Assembly: GCF_004834005.1 (NCBI RefSeq)
Contig: NZ_STFF01000001.1
Location: forward strand, 929,347 to 993,346
Origin: Niastella caeni
GTDB lineage: Bacteria > Bacteroidota > Bacteroidia > Chitinophagales > Chitinophagaceae
Reading direction: 5' to 3'
Length of the DNA stretch: 64,000 bases
Shown in pieces: positions 30,239-37,872 of the stretch. The position numbers and the translations under genes are program-made. Position 1 is the stretch's first letter. Every line of letters begins with the position of its first letter. The notes beneath the pieces were generated by a model, which searched no databases, had not been told where the DNA came from, and saw nothing but the letters and a program-made list of their open reading frames with translations.

Positions 30239-31504
30239 TTAAAACTGCTTTAACTTATAGAACAGAAGTACCGGATTGTCGTTTTCATTCATGGTGGAAA
30301 GTATTTCCTGTAAATGATGCTCCCTTGGAGATTGGGGAAGCTGATTCTCTCTGGCAATCCTGGCAAAAGTTCTTTCCTGCCTGGCAATTATATCAGGGTC
30401 CATTACGCTTATAAATTCATCTCCTGTTGAGGCAATGGGGTATGAATAATATGAAACATGTACTGTATCCTTAACCTGCACATTCAATATAGGATTCCAG
30501 CCAATGATCTTTCCTGTTTTTTGTGAATAAAAAATACCTGTATTGAAAGTTTTTCTGGTTAATTCAATAAATAAGACATCATTGGCAACAAAACATTTTC
30601 CATCGAAATTGTAATGGCCGGCCTGTGTTAGCATTTCAAGGTCTTTTACAGTAGTAACCTGGGACTTATTGTCGATTATCGAGTTTTTTGCAGAAAAGTT
30701 GAATTTTATTTTGCCGGTTATTTCAGTTGTCTTGTCATTTTTAATTTCATAAATGGTATGGGAAAATTTTGGACAGAAATAAACTGTTTCTCCTGAATTT
30801 GGAAGGTTTAAATTATAATCATAACTGCTGATTGTACTATCATTTCGATAAGCTGTATAGCTGATATTGCATTTTTCATCTCCAATGGCCAAAAGAAAAT
30901 CGTTGTACCCACCCCCTACTCCTCTGTTTACGCTTGGTTCATAAAATGCAAATTTGTTTTTCCCTATATAGTTAAATCGCATGAACGATAGATCGCTACT
31001 GCGGTATCGATTTAAATATTTTCCACTTTCAGTAAACTGGTAAATATAGTTTGCTTTATAATCGTATACAATTATTCGGTTGTTATCATAGTCATATGTC
31101 ATATCTTTAATATTTTCCAGCCGAATTGAATCTGAAGGTTTATTTACACTTATTTTACCTGCAAACTGTCCCTGTTTAGTAAAGAAAAACACCGAATTGG
31201 ATATATAGAAATCACCAATAACAATGAAATCAGGTGTTACAATTACTTTACTGATCGTTCCAATTAAGCACTCATTATTTGATTCAAGTTTCACATAACG
31301 TACATCCCGTAACATGTCATTGTAGTAAAAATGCATTGAATCCAGACTTTCCGGAATATTTACAGTTTTTGTATATGCCGCAACTGAATCTAATGGAAAT
31401 AGTTCGATTGCTGAATTTTCTGAATTGGTAAAATGACAACTCGAAAAAAAAAGAATTGCAAGGATAGAAAAGTAAAAGCGGCCTGGCTGGATTAATATAT
31501 TCAC
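30239..31504 (-). CDS. 6-bladed beta-propeller lipoprotein
   Basis: A 421-residue lipoprotein; the signal ends in the lipobox FFSSC. The mature chain begins with YYNDMLRDVRYVKLESNNECLIGTISKVIVTPDFIVIGDFYISNSVFFF, the family start, and goes on with propeller strands such as GKISVNKPSDSIRLENIKDMTYDYDNNRIIVYD. The last part, IARENQLPQSPREHHLQEILSTMNENDNPVLLFYKLK, is a conserved C-terminal feature in related proteins. It heads the operon of propeller, thioredoxin-like, propeller and barrel genes, with gaps of 7, 1 and 4 bp. Function is unknown; small exported peptides are often encoded just before such genes in Bacteroidota, as here. Confidence 0.75.
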   Translation of the reverse strand: MNILIQPGRFYFSILAILFFSSCHFTNSENSAIELFPLDSVAAYTKTVNIPESLDSMHFYYNDMLRDVRYVKLESNNECLIGTISKVIVTPDFIVIGDFYISNSVFFFTKQGQFAGKISVNKPSDSIRLENIKDMTYDYDNNRIIVYDYKANYIYQFTESGKYLNRYRSSDLSFMRFNYIGKNKFAFYEPSVNRGVGGGYNDFLLAIGDEKCNISYTAYRNDSTISSYDYNLNLPNSGETVYFCPKFSHTIYEIKNDKTTEITGKIKFNFSAKNSIIDNKSQVTTVKDLEMLTQAGHYNFDGKCFVANDVLFIELTRKTFNTGIFYSQKTGKIIGWNPILNVQVKDTVHVSYYSYPIASTGDEFISVMDPDIIARQERTFARIARENQLPQSPREHHLQEILSTMNENDNPVLLFYKLKQF

Positions 31505-31582
31505 TGTAAATAATTAAAATTATGAAGAGAAAAAATTGCTGATACAATTTTTAAGCGAAGCAATCTGCTTAGTTACACTATA

Positions 31583-31629
31583 GGAAATATAGAGTCACCA
31601 AATCTTCTTTGGTAACTCTATATTTTCCT
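31583..31629 (-). terminator. Hairpin between the Ser-rich secreted protein gene and the propeller operon
   Basis: A long inverted repeat: AAATATAGAGTcACCAAA pairs with TTTGGTaACTCTATATTTT around the loop TCTTC. It starts 39 bp after the stop of the Ser-rich gene. No strong T run follows on the minus strand, so it may slow polymerase or protect the upstream message rather than stop transcription outright. Confidence 0.6.
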
Positions 31630-31668
31630 TACCAAAACGAATGGAATCCACTGTTGCTTTTTTTATCT

Positions 31669-32247
31669 TTAAGAACAGCCCAAAAGACAGGCTTTTACAG
31701 GAGGACATGGAGTACAGCCAAGACCAGGCTCATTCCTACATTCAATCCAGGAAGTATTGTATGCTGGAAAAGTTGTCGGGTTTGTGGTATAAGATCCTGT
31801 AGCTGTTTGGCTGGCATAAGCACCTGCTGATACCAACCCATTACTATACACTGTTTTAACAACCTGACCTATAGTCTGGTAATAATATACCGTTGCATTA
31901 ATAGTTTGTGCCGGACAAGCGTAATTCAAGTGTGTTATAGGTAACCAGAAAAGCGAGGCATCACTCTCGGAACTGCTTGATGAACCGGATGAATTAGAAG
32001 AACTGGATGTACCAGACGTACTTGAAGTACTTGAGGTACTTGAGGTACTAGAGGTACTGGAAGTACTGGATGTACTGGATGTACTGGATGAGCTGCTGGA
32101 AGAAGTTGCAACATCTGCCAGTACCCGGTTAGTAAATCCTACATGTGGATCTGATTTGGCATTTTTACCTAATACTTCAGAGACATTCGAAACGCATAAA
32201 GCGACTGTCGCCACTATTGCAAATAGTGTGAACACTTTTCTTTTCAT
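31669..32247 (-). CDS. Exported Ser/Thr-repeat protein with Cys-rich C-terminus
   Basis: A 192-residue protein. Residues 1-27 are a signal-like segment (MKRKVFTLFAIVATVALCVS). Then TNRVLADVATSS leads into a low-complexity stretch of Ser and Thr at about 48-95, mostly SST triplets encoded by a 9-bp DNA repeat. The C-terminal domain (96-192) contains six Cys (111, 170, 178, 181, 187, 191), four of them in the last 15 residues, with the tail CTPCPPVKACLLGCS. The leader recalls small NVEALA/DUF6520-type secreted peptides found before propeller genes, but this protein is longer and I do not recognise the domain. The Ser/Thr stretch is a possible O-glycosylation region. It has its own upstream gap of 92 bp. 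Confidence 0.72.
   Translation of the reverse strand: MKRKVFTLFAIVATVALCVSNVSEVLGKNAKSDPHVGFTNRVLADVATSSSSSSSTSSTSSTSSTSSTSSTSSTSSTSGTSSSSNSSGSSSSSESDASLFWLPITHLNYACPAQTINATVYYYQTIGQVVKTVYSNGLVSAGAYASQTATGSYTTNPTTFPAYNTSWIECRNEPGLGCTPCPPVKACLLGCS
32020..32088 (-). repeat. 9-bp tandem repeat coding for Ser-Thr-Ser units
   Basis: Repeated units of the type GTACTTGAG, GTACTAGAG, GTACTGGAA and GTACTGGAT (plus strand) lie inside the Ser-rich gene and give an SST-type tripeptide repeat. Because the unit is nine bases, slippage would change protein length without breaking the frame. Copy number can be expected to vary between strains. Confidence 0.8.
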
Positions 32248-32339
32248 ACAAAGTTTTAATTGATTGGTTAAAAATAGTGGTCCTTTTATTTTGGTATAAG
32301 TTTAATAGTTAGCGTAGCTTATGATTCAAGCTTTTTTAT

Positions 32340-33746
32340 TTATACGGTTTCATTTCTTACGCTCTCCGGTTTCGGCATTGTACCAAAACGTTTAAATATT
32401 AATATTTGACTAAATTGCTCTGTCAGGTATAAAAACAGCGGAAGTGGAAGCAGCCACATAACACGAATCTGATAACGTGGGAATACACCTGAGAAAGTTC
32501 CACAAACCCATGCATTGGCTATAAGACTCAATAAAATGAATGCTATAAAAAACCGGTACCTAACAGTCATTTTATTGAATATAAAAACAAGACTATAAAT
32601 AACCAGGCAAGCGGCCACAACAATGTTTTGTGCAAAATTGATAAATCCAAAACTTATTGAATCGGTACTTTGTTTTGACCGGGAATGTCTTAGGGATTCC
32701 GCAGAAGCGTAATTTGCAGCTATTGCTTCATTTACCCGGTTACTTGGGACCTTGACTTCGACAATATCGAAATTAAAGAACTGCTTACATGTATATACCC
32801 ATGATTTATAACTAAACATCCGCAGGTATTTGGGGGTCATTAACATGTCTTTAATTATTGTCGCATATTTCTTTTCATTGCCTTCCCAGCCACCTGTTTT
32901 ATAGATGGGTCCATTTTCAGCCCACAGGAAATTATTTGGAAGACTATCTTTGTATCGGCATAATTCATAGTTTTTCTCTTTGCAACTTTCGGTAAGGTAT
33001 CTGTCGATGATACCCATTTCAATCAGGTTGCTCATAATGAAGATGCTTCCGCCCCGCGAGCTTTTGAACCTTCCTTCAAACATATAATGTACAGCGCCTA
33101 CAAAGAGATTACCGGCAATAATCAGGATCATCACAAAAGCTATTCCTTTTAATCGCACCCCTGCAACCCGGTATATTTTCAGAATAGATCTGAAAGCAAA
33201 GCCTATCAACAATAACAGAGAAAGCCCCATGCAGATATAGAAATGCGAATTGTGTATACCAATACTTAGAACAAGCAACGACGATATGATGATATTGTCC
33301 CTTACTTTCAATTCATTTGCCAATAGCAGCCCCATGCACAACACGCACACAGGGGTGAATACATCAGGCATCAACCAACTGACATTAAACGAACCTCCCA
33401 TAAAAAAAGAAATGAGCAGCGTAAAACCCAGATAAAAGGGTATGAAATTGGAGGCAGGTGCAAAATACCGGAAATAATAATATATGATCAATGATACGAT
33501 CAAAGCTTGTGTGATCACAGAAAACCACAAAGTTTGCTGAAGACTGGAAAAGTAAAGGAATAACCCATATAGGATCGGACGGTCATAAGCAACTGTTCCG
33601 CCAAATCCGTTTTCCAAATACACGCCCGAATCATGATTGAATGTTAATGGATATCTATTATATAATGCCAGAAAGCACAGGATGAATGCGGAAACCAATA
33701 TGGCTACGAGATGATTATATTTTATTTTATGCAGGTAGGTCCTCAT
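32340..33746 (-). CDS. Polytopic membrane protein, GT-C glycosyltransferase-like
   Basis: A 468-residue protein with about ten membrane segments. After the first helix (about 13-29) there is a conserved loop, NHDSGVYLENGFGGTVAYDRP, whose acidic residues occupy the position of the catalytic aspartate loop of GT-C lipid-linked glycosyltransferases. A large soluble loop (about 215-320) contains GGWEGNEKKYATIIKDML. It is 16 bp downstream of a paralogue and 92 bp upstream of the Ser-rich exported protein gene. I infer transfer of a sugar from a polyprenyl carrier, perhaps to that protein; no family search was possible, so the name is tentative. Confidence 0.6.
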   Translation of the reverse strand: MRTYLHKIKYNHLVAILVSAFILCFLALYNRYPLTFNHDSGVYLENGFGGTVAYDRPILYGLFLYFSSLQQTLWFSVITQALIVSLIIYYYFRYFAPASNFIPFYLGFTLLISFFMGGSFNVSWLMPDVFTPVCVLCMGLLLANELKVRDNIIISSLLVLSIGIHNSHFYICMGLSLLLLIGFAFRSILKIYRVAGVRLKGIAFVMILIIAGNLFVGAVHYMFEGRFKSSRGGSIFIMSNLIEMGIIDRYLTESCKEKNYELCRYKDSLPNNFLWAENGPIYKTGGWEGNEKKYATIIKDMLMTPKYLRMFSYKSWVYTCKQFFNFDIVEVKVPSNRVNEAIAANYASAESLRHSRSKQSTDSISFGFINFAQNIVVAACLVIYSLVFIFNKMTVRYRFFIAFILLSLIANAWVCGTFSGVFPRYQIRVMWLLPLPLFLYLTEQFSQILIFKRFGTMPKPESVRNETV

Positions 33747-33762
33747 GTAATGACGTTATTTT

Positions 33763-34878
33763 TTACGAGATTTTATTTGTGCCAATTTTATTCCACTTAC
33801 TTATAAAGGGTGCTTCGGATAAATAAATAAACAAGGGTATTGGCAGCATCCAGATGAGGTGGCCGGGAATGTTATTATTTCTTCCATAAACCAACGCGCC
33901 GGTAAGTATTTGTATAATTAATGCAATGAAAATGTAAAAAAAGAGGTTCCGTTGGCGATAAAACGTTTTACGGAGCAGTAACAGGAGGTTAAGACCTAGA
34001 CACAAGATGGCCGATATCACCTTGCAGTAATTCAAATAGTTCAATGACAACCATCCCTGAAATTGCCGGCTGAGATAATATTCTCTTACTTCATCTTCAT
34101 ACCATTTGCAAAGACCAATAAGCGTATTCCCACTTACTCTTGAATATCTTTCCTTATTTATGGCGTACATCGAATTTAGCAGCCGTGGTAACATGGAAAT
34201 TTTATTTTCCCGAACAATACCCAATCCGGCACCAAGGAAAAAATGGATAAGAGATACAAGCGCACAGGCCGAGAGAAGGAGGGCTCCCGTAATAAGTAGC
34301 TGCTTTGGATTTGTTTTTATGGGATCTTGCATTTGTTCTTTTTTAGTCCATAAACAGCGCAAAGTATAAAGAACCAACACCAGGAATGTTGTAATAAGGT
34401 TCATTATATCCATTCCAAGACTGAGAACAAAAACAATGGTAATGATGGCCAAATCCCGCTTAGAAACATTTTTTGCAAATAACAAAAGCATCATGCACAA
34501 TGATGCAATATTTGAAAATACCGCAGCAGACACTGTGCTTGCAGTAACAGATGCCGACATAAAAAAAGCAATAAAGAACAGGCATGGGAGAAAAAATAAA
34601 GTACCATTTATACTGCTTGAGAAATAGCGAAAACAATAAAACAACACGAGAGAAAGGATCAGTGCCTGACTAAAGATCACAAGCCATAAAGAATTTCCCC
34701 AGCTTGTATGTGCAATAAACAGGCCATACAAGACCGGCCGGTCAAATGGAACATTCCTGCTGAACCCCGAGTCTATATACACGCCGGTATCGTTTGTAAG
34801 CAGCGGAAATTTATTATTAAATCCTGCAAAACACAGGATAATGGCGCCAATCAATACCAACGCTATTTTTTGTTTCAT
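33763..34878 (-). CDS. Polytopic membrane protein, paralogue of the GT-C-like neighbour
   Basis: A 371-residue membrane protein. Its N-terminal third lines up with the next gene: TNDTGVYIDSGFSRNVPFDRPVLYGLFIAHT here against NHDSGVYLENGFGGTVAYDRPILYGLFLYFS there. It is followed by the same run of hydrophobic helices and ends with GHLIWMLPIPLFIYLSEAPF, matching VMWLLPLPLFLYLTEQF in the neighbour. It is about 100 residues shorter, mainly in the long loop, so the pair may have split roles. Glycosyltransferase activity is inferred from the acidic loop and the context of sugar genes. It starts 59 bp after the oxidoreductase stop on the same strand. Confidence 0.6.
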   Translation of the reverse strand: MKQKIALVLIGAIILCFAGFNNKFPLLTNDTGVYIDSGFSRNVPFDRPVLYGLFIAHTSWGNSLWLVIFSQALILSLVLFYCFRYFSSSINGTLFFLPCLFFIAFFMSASVTASTVSAAVFSNIASLCMMLLLFAKNVSKRDLAIITIVFVLSLGMDIMNLITTFLVLVLYTLRCLWTKKEQMQDPIKTNPKQLLITGALLLSACALVSLIHFFLGAGLGIVRENKISMLPRLLNSMYAINKERYSRVSGNTLIGLCKWYEDEVREYYLSRQFQGWLSLNYLNYCKVISAILCLGLNLLLLLRKTFYRQRNLFFYIFIALIIQILTGALVYGRNNNIPGHLIWMLPIPLFIYLSEAPFISKWNKIGTNKIS

Positions 34879-34937
34879 TGTTTATTCATTTTATCAAATG
34901 AAGGTGCACAGGCTCACTTGTTAAACGACAATGGGAA

Positions 34938-36356
34938 TTATTGCTTTTGCAAACCCGTTTCTGTGATAACATAGGATTCCTGGTAGTTCTCGTAATCAGT
35001 ATTAATCTCAAACAGGTTGTGTTTCGTTTTTACAACAATATTTTCAGCAGCTTTTAAACCCATAAGGATACTGTGGTCCTGGTTGTTATATTTAAAAGAG
35101 CCGTACCTTCCTATAACAGAAAGATTTTCTATTGAAGAAACATAGTTATTGATAGGGCTTACTATTTTTTTATACCCTTTATTATATACCGGGTAGCACT
35201 TATTGATCCGATATACATAACCATCTTCGATCAACGCAGGTTCTACAAGCCCGGTTTTAGCCATCTCTGTTGAAGCAAGCTTAATAAAATCCTGATCTTT
35301 ATAATTCCATAGTTCCGAATTATGGTTACACCAGTATTCAATGGCTAAAATGGTTTTTTGCTCATTGTTATTAATATGTGGTACCCAATTACTGAAATTA
35401 GTCACCCGGCCCATTAATAATTCGGATGAATGAATGTAAAGCCAGTTATCGGGAAAGAGGTTAGTACGATTAATGAGCAAATACACAATTACTGTATTTC
35501 TAAATGTAAGCTTTTGGGCAAGTGCAGTAATTTCCCCGGGAACCTCGGTTAAGGTTTGTACCATTAAAGTATAAGGCATGGTAGAAACCACATGGTCATA
35601 TTCTTTAAAAGTTCCGTCTTCCAGTTCAATTCCCATTACCCGGCTGTTATAATTTACTACTCTGTAAACCGGTGTATTTAAATAAACGTGATTTCCGGAT
35701 TGTTTTACAAACCTGGCCATTCTTTCGTAAACCATACCCGTGCCTCCCAATGGGTAAGCGAATTGATCAACCAGTGTCTTATGTTTATTGCCTCTTCCTC
35801 TTAATACTGCATTCTTTATGGCCTCAAACAGGGATAATTTTTTGATCCGCTGGACTGCGAAATCTGAATCAAGTTCACTGCATGGTATACCCCATAGCTT
35901 CTCTGAATAGGTTTTAAAAAAGATGGAAAACAACCTTCTTCCAAACTTGCTTTGTACCCAGGCTTCAAATGATCCATCCTGGTTTGATGCATTGAATCTT
36001 TCAATTAAATAACTAAAGAGGCATCTGCCGGCTTCAAGCACACCCAGATTCCTTAGCGTATCGCCTATTCTGAGCGGGTATTTAAAAAAATTATTGTTAT
36101 AGTATATACGGGTAAGCCGGTTTACCATTTCATAATCATCGCCTACCACCTCTAACCAAAGATCGTTCACTTGTTTATCGTTACTAAAAAACCGGTGCGG
36201 GCCAATATCAACCTTTTGATTCCATAAAGTAATGGTAGCTGCCATCCCTCCAACCCTGCCGCCTGCTTCAAAGACATCGACCTGGCAATTTCTTTTAGTA
36301 AGTGAATAAGCAGTTGTTATACCTGCTACACCTGCTCCTATAACAGCAACTCTCAT
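34938..36356 (-). CDS. FAD-dependent amine-oxidase-like oxidoreductase
   Basis: A 472-residue flavoprotein. The N-terminal dinucleotide-binding motif is VAVIGAGVAGITTAYSLTKR, then VFEAGGRVGG and VDIGPHRFFSN, as in the NAD(P)-binding protoporphyrinogen-oxidase-like and UDP-galactopyranose-mutase-like oxidoreductases that sit in surface polysaccharide clusters. The C-terminal flavin contact is NLSVIGRYGSFKYNNQDHSILMGLKAAENI. It is the first gene of the minus-strand glycosylation and secretion series. A promoter module shared with the divergent glycosyltransferase gene lies about 230 bp upstream. The reaction is unknown; modification of a lipid-linked sugar is a guess from context. Confidence 0.78.
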   Translation of the reverse strand: MRVAVIGAGVAGITTAYSLTKRNCQVDVFEAGGRVGGMAATITLWNQKVDIGPHRFFSNDKQVNDLWLEVVGDDYEMVNRLTRIYYNNNFFKYPLRIGDTLRNLGVLEAGRCLFSYLIERFNASNQDGSFEAWVQSKFGRRLFSIFFKTYSEKLWGIPCSELDSDFAVQRIKKLSLFEAIKNAVLRGRGNKHKTLVDQFAYPLGGTGMVYERMARFVKQSGNHVYLNTPVYRVVNYNSRVMGIELEDGTFKEYDHVVSTMPYTLMVQTLTEVPGEITALAQKLTFRNTVIVYLLINRTNLFPDNWLYIHSSELLMGRVTNFSNWVPHINNNEQKTILAIEYWCNHNSELWNYKDQDFIKLASTEMAKTGLVEPALIEDGYVYRINKCYPVYNKGYKKIVSPINNYVSSIENLSVIGRYGSFKYNNQDHSILMGLKAAENIVVKTKHNLFEINTDYENYQESYVITETGLQKQ

Positions 36357-36672
36357 ATATTAGGTTTGGTAAAAAATCAGCTTCCTGAAGTTTTAATACT
36401 GTCAACCGCACTCTTTGCAGTATTACCGGTTATCGCATATAATAAAATAGTAATTCATGGTAATAGTGTAGCTGCCCTGGCTCTTTGTCAAGAGCTGGTT
36501 CATTGCAGAATAACCACTATAAAATCATGCAAAAACGAACCACATAATTTCAATCGGAAGTTTCCATTACATTTAAAACCAAAATTACACCCCACTGCTG
36601 CAATTTATTTGCAGCGATGAATCAGTCGATAATTTTTAGAACAGCTTAACATAAGAAGACAAATGGGAATGA
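36357..36672. other. Gap between the oxidoreductase and HTH genes
   Basis: These 316 bp should be the 5' leader and promoter of the oxidoreductase gene. They contain the palindrome and TAATTTTG module described separately. An 84-codon plus-strand frame (36366-36620) has no recognisable content and crosses the palindrome, so I treat it as chance. Confidence 0.5.
36580..36614 (-). promoter_or_regulatory. Palindrome plus -7-like box, copy A, upstream of the oxidoreductase gene
   Basis: The palindrome CTGCAATTTATTTGCAG lies at 36598-36614. Ten bases further, reading toward the gene, is TAATTTTG (36587-36580), a perfect match to the Bacteroidota -7 consensus TAnnTTTG. A copy with the same 10-nt spacing precedes the divergent glycosyltransferase gene, so one regulator could act on both. 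Confidence 0.6.
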
Positions 36673-36921
36673 TCAATTCTCAGTTACGCTTTTGTCTTTT
36701 TTGAACTTAAAGTAAAAGCTACCGCTCTCGGTATAATAATAAGTTTCTTTTTCTTTATTATAAGCTATGGGTGCACCGAGAGATTTCAATATATCAATAT
36801 AGCCAAAGATAGTTCGCACTGATAGGTGTAATTTTTTTGCCAGGCTATCAGGGTTGCCGGTTGCCTTAAGTCGAATTAAATAATCAAGATGTTCAAGGCG
36901 GTTAAAATGGTGTCTTGCCAT
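36673..36921 (-). CDS. Small HTH DNA-binding protein
   Basis: An 82-residue protein made almost only of a winged-helix-like DNA-binding domain: RLEHLDYLIRLKATGNPDSLAKKLHLSVRTIFGYIDILKSLGAPIAYNKEKETYYYTESG. This resembles the N-terminal HTH_11/DeoR-type domain of WYL regulators, without an effector domain. It sits between the two palindromic promoter modules, making it a natural candidate to bind them; that is inference. A possible 51-codon gene lies 85 bp upstream on the same strand. Confidence 0.75.
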   Translation of the reverse strand: MARHHFNRLEHLDYLIRLKATGNPDSLAKKLHLSVRTIFGYIDILKSLGAPIAYNKEKETYYYTESGSFYFKFKKDKSVTEN

Positions 36922-37006
36922 AAGAAGCCATAAGGTTTAGAATTACTAATAATTCAATAATTCCTTGTAAGGAAACATTTATGCTTAAATCTTTTTATGA
37001 TTTATG

Positions 37007-37162
37007 TTATAAACCGTTTTGAGCAGGAGGTTGCTTCAGCAACAAGGCATAAGTGATATTGACCGTGGTCCAATTTGATCTCACCTGATGGATCAATGTG
37101 ATTCGATTTAGTAGCAGATGTGGGTTAGTTGCTTCTTTCAGAAGCCAATCAATTTTCAACAT
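37007..37162 (-). CDS. Possible small protein, 51 residues
   Basis: An open frame from ATG at 37162 to TAA at 37009-37007 begins MLKIDWLLKEATNPHLLLNR and ends LLKQPPAQNGL. It is rich in Leu and Asn. It lies on the same strand as the small HTH gene and 85 bp before it. I recognise no family and there is no coding evidence beyond the open frame and its position, so it could be chance. Confidence 0.22.
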   Translation of the reverse strand: MLKIDWLLKEATNPHLLLNRITLIHQVRSNWTTVNITYALLLKQPPAQNGL

Positions 37163-37588
37163 GGCAATGTTTAATTAAGGGTTAAGATATTCGATTAATC
37201 TATCTAAAGGTAAAAAGGTTTTAGTAGAAACAATACACTAAAGATGTTAATTTGATAAGTGTGCAGATTTGAAGTAAAACCGTGTAGATTTTGGATATAA
37301 GTGTGAATTGCACGTTTAAATAATACCTAAATTAACCTAATTAAAGGTATTTAATACATTTATTAACCTCAATTATCAACCAGGCAATAAAAATAAGCTC
37401 CAGCGGGCATTGCAGGCATTTATCATAGCACAAAAAAATATCTTATTTCGGGTGTTTGGGGATTATTGATCTTTAAATTCTTTTGTCTAACATATCAGGC
37501 TGCCATTATAAAAATGTCAGAAATGATCTCACCTGCACGTTAGTATTATAAATATAAAAAGCTCATAAAATTAACTCGCTTCTATCTG

Positions 37589-37623
37589 CTGCAAGTTATT
37601 TGCAGTGCTGGATAGTAATTTTG
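37589..37623 (+). promoter_or_regulatory. Palindrome plus -7-like box, copy B, upstream of the glycosyltransferase gene
   Basis: CTGCAAGTTATTTGCAG (37589-37605) is followed after ten bases by TAATTTTG (37616-37623). With flanks, the palindrome matches copy A at 20 of 22 positions, and the stretch after it keeps TTGCAG-N3-TGG-N3-GTAATTTTG in both. A usual -33 TTTG at 19-21 nt is missing, which fits a promoter that needs an activator bound to the palindrome. Confidence 0.6.
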
Positions 37624-37872
37624 AATTCAGCTTTTCAAACAATCAACAATACTTAAGTAACAAGAAGTCGTGAATAAGATTTGCGCCTGTCACTGTGCAG
37701 GGCAGGCAACGTTTTGCACATTAATGAAAAGAACAGGCAACTTTTTACCCAACAAAGTGAACGTAGGATATAAGATAGTGATTGCAGCATAACTGCATGC
37801 GTAAGAAACTTTCTGTTATAAAAACAGCACGATAATTAAACCCAATTTAGAAAAAACAACAAGGTTATTTTT

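Larger units (their letters stand above)
36922..37872. other. Long AT-rich intergenic stretch upstream of the glycosyltransferase gene
   Basis: This 951-bp gap holds the possible 51-residue frame and palindrome module copy B at 37589-37623. From there a leader of about 250 nt would run to the glycosyltransferase start. It includes a short palindrome GCAGcataaCTGC near 37785 that could fold. I see no other gene. Confidence 0.45.

Noticed and set aside
31669..32247. Reading the Ser-rich protein as a lantibiotic precursor
   Set aside because: The mature part is much longer than lantibiotic peptides, and no LanB, LanC or LanM-type enzyme is present.
36366..36620. 84-codon plus-strand frame between the oxidoreductase and HTH genes
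   Set aside because: It overlaps the palindrome and promoter module and has no recognisable content.
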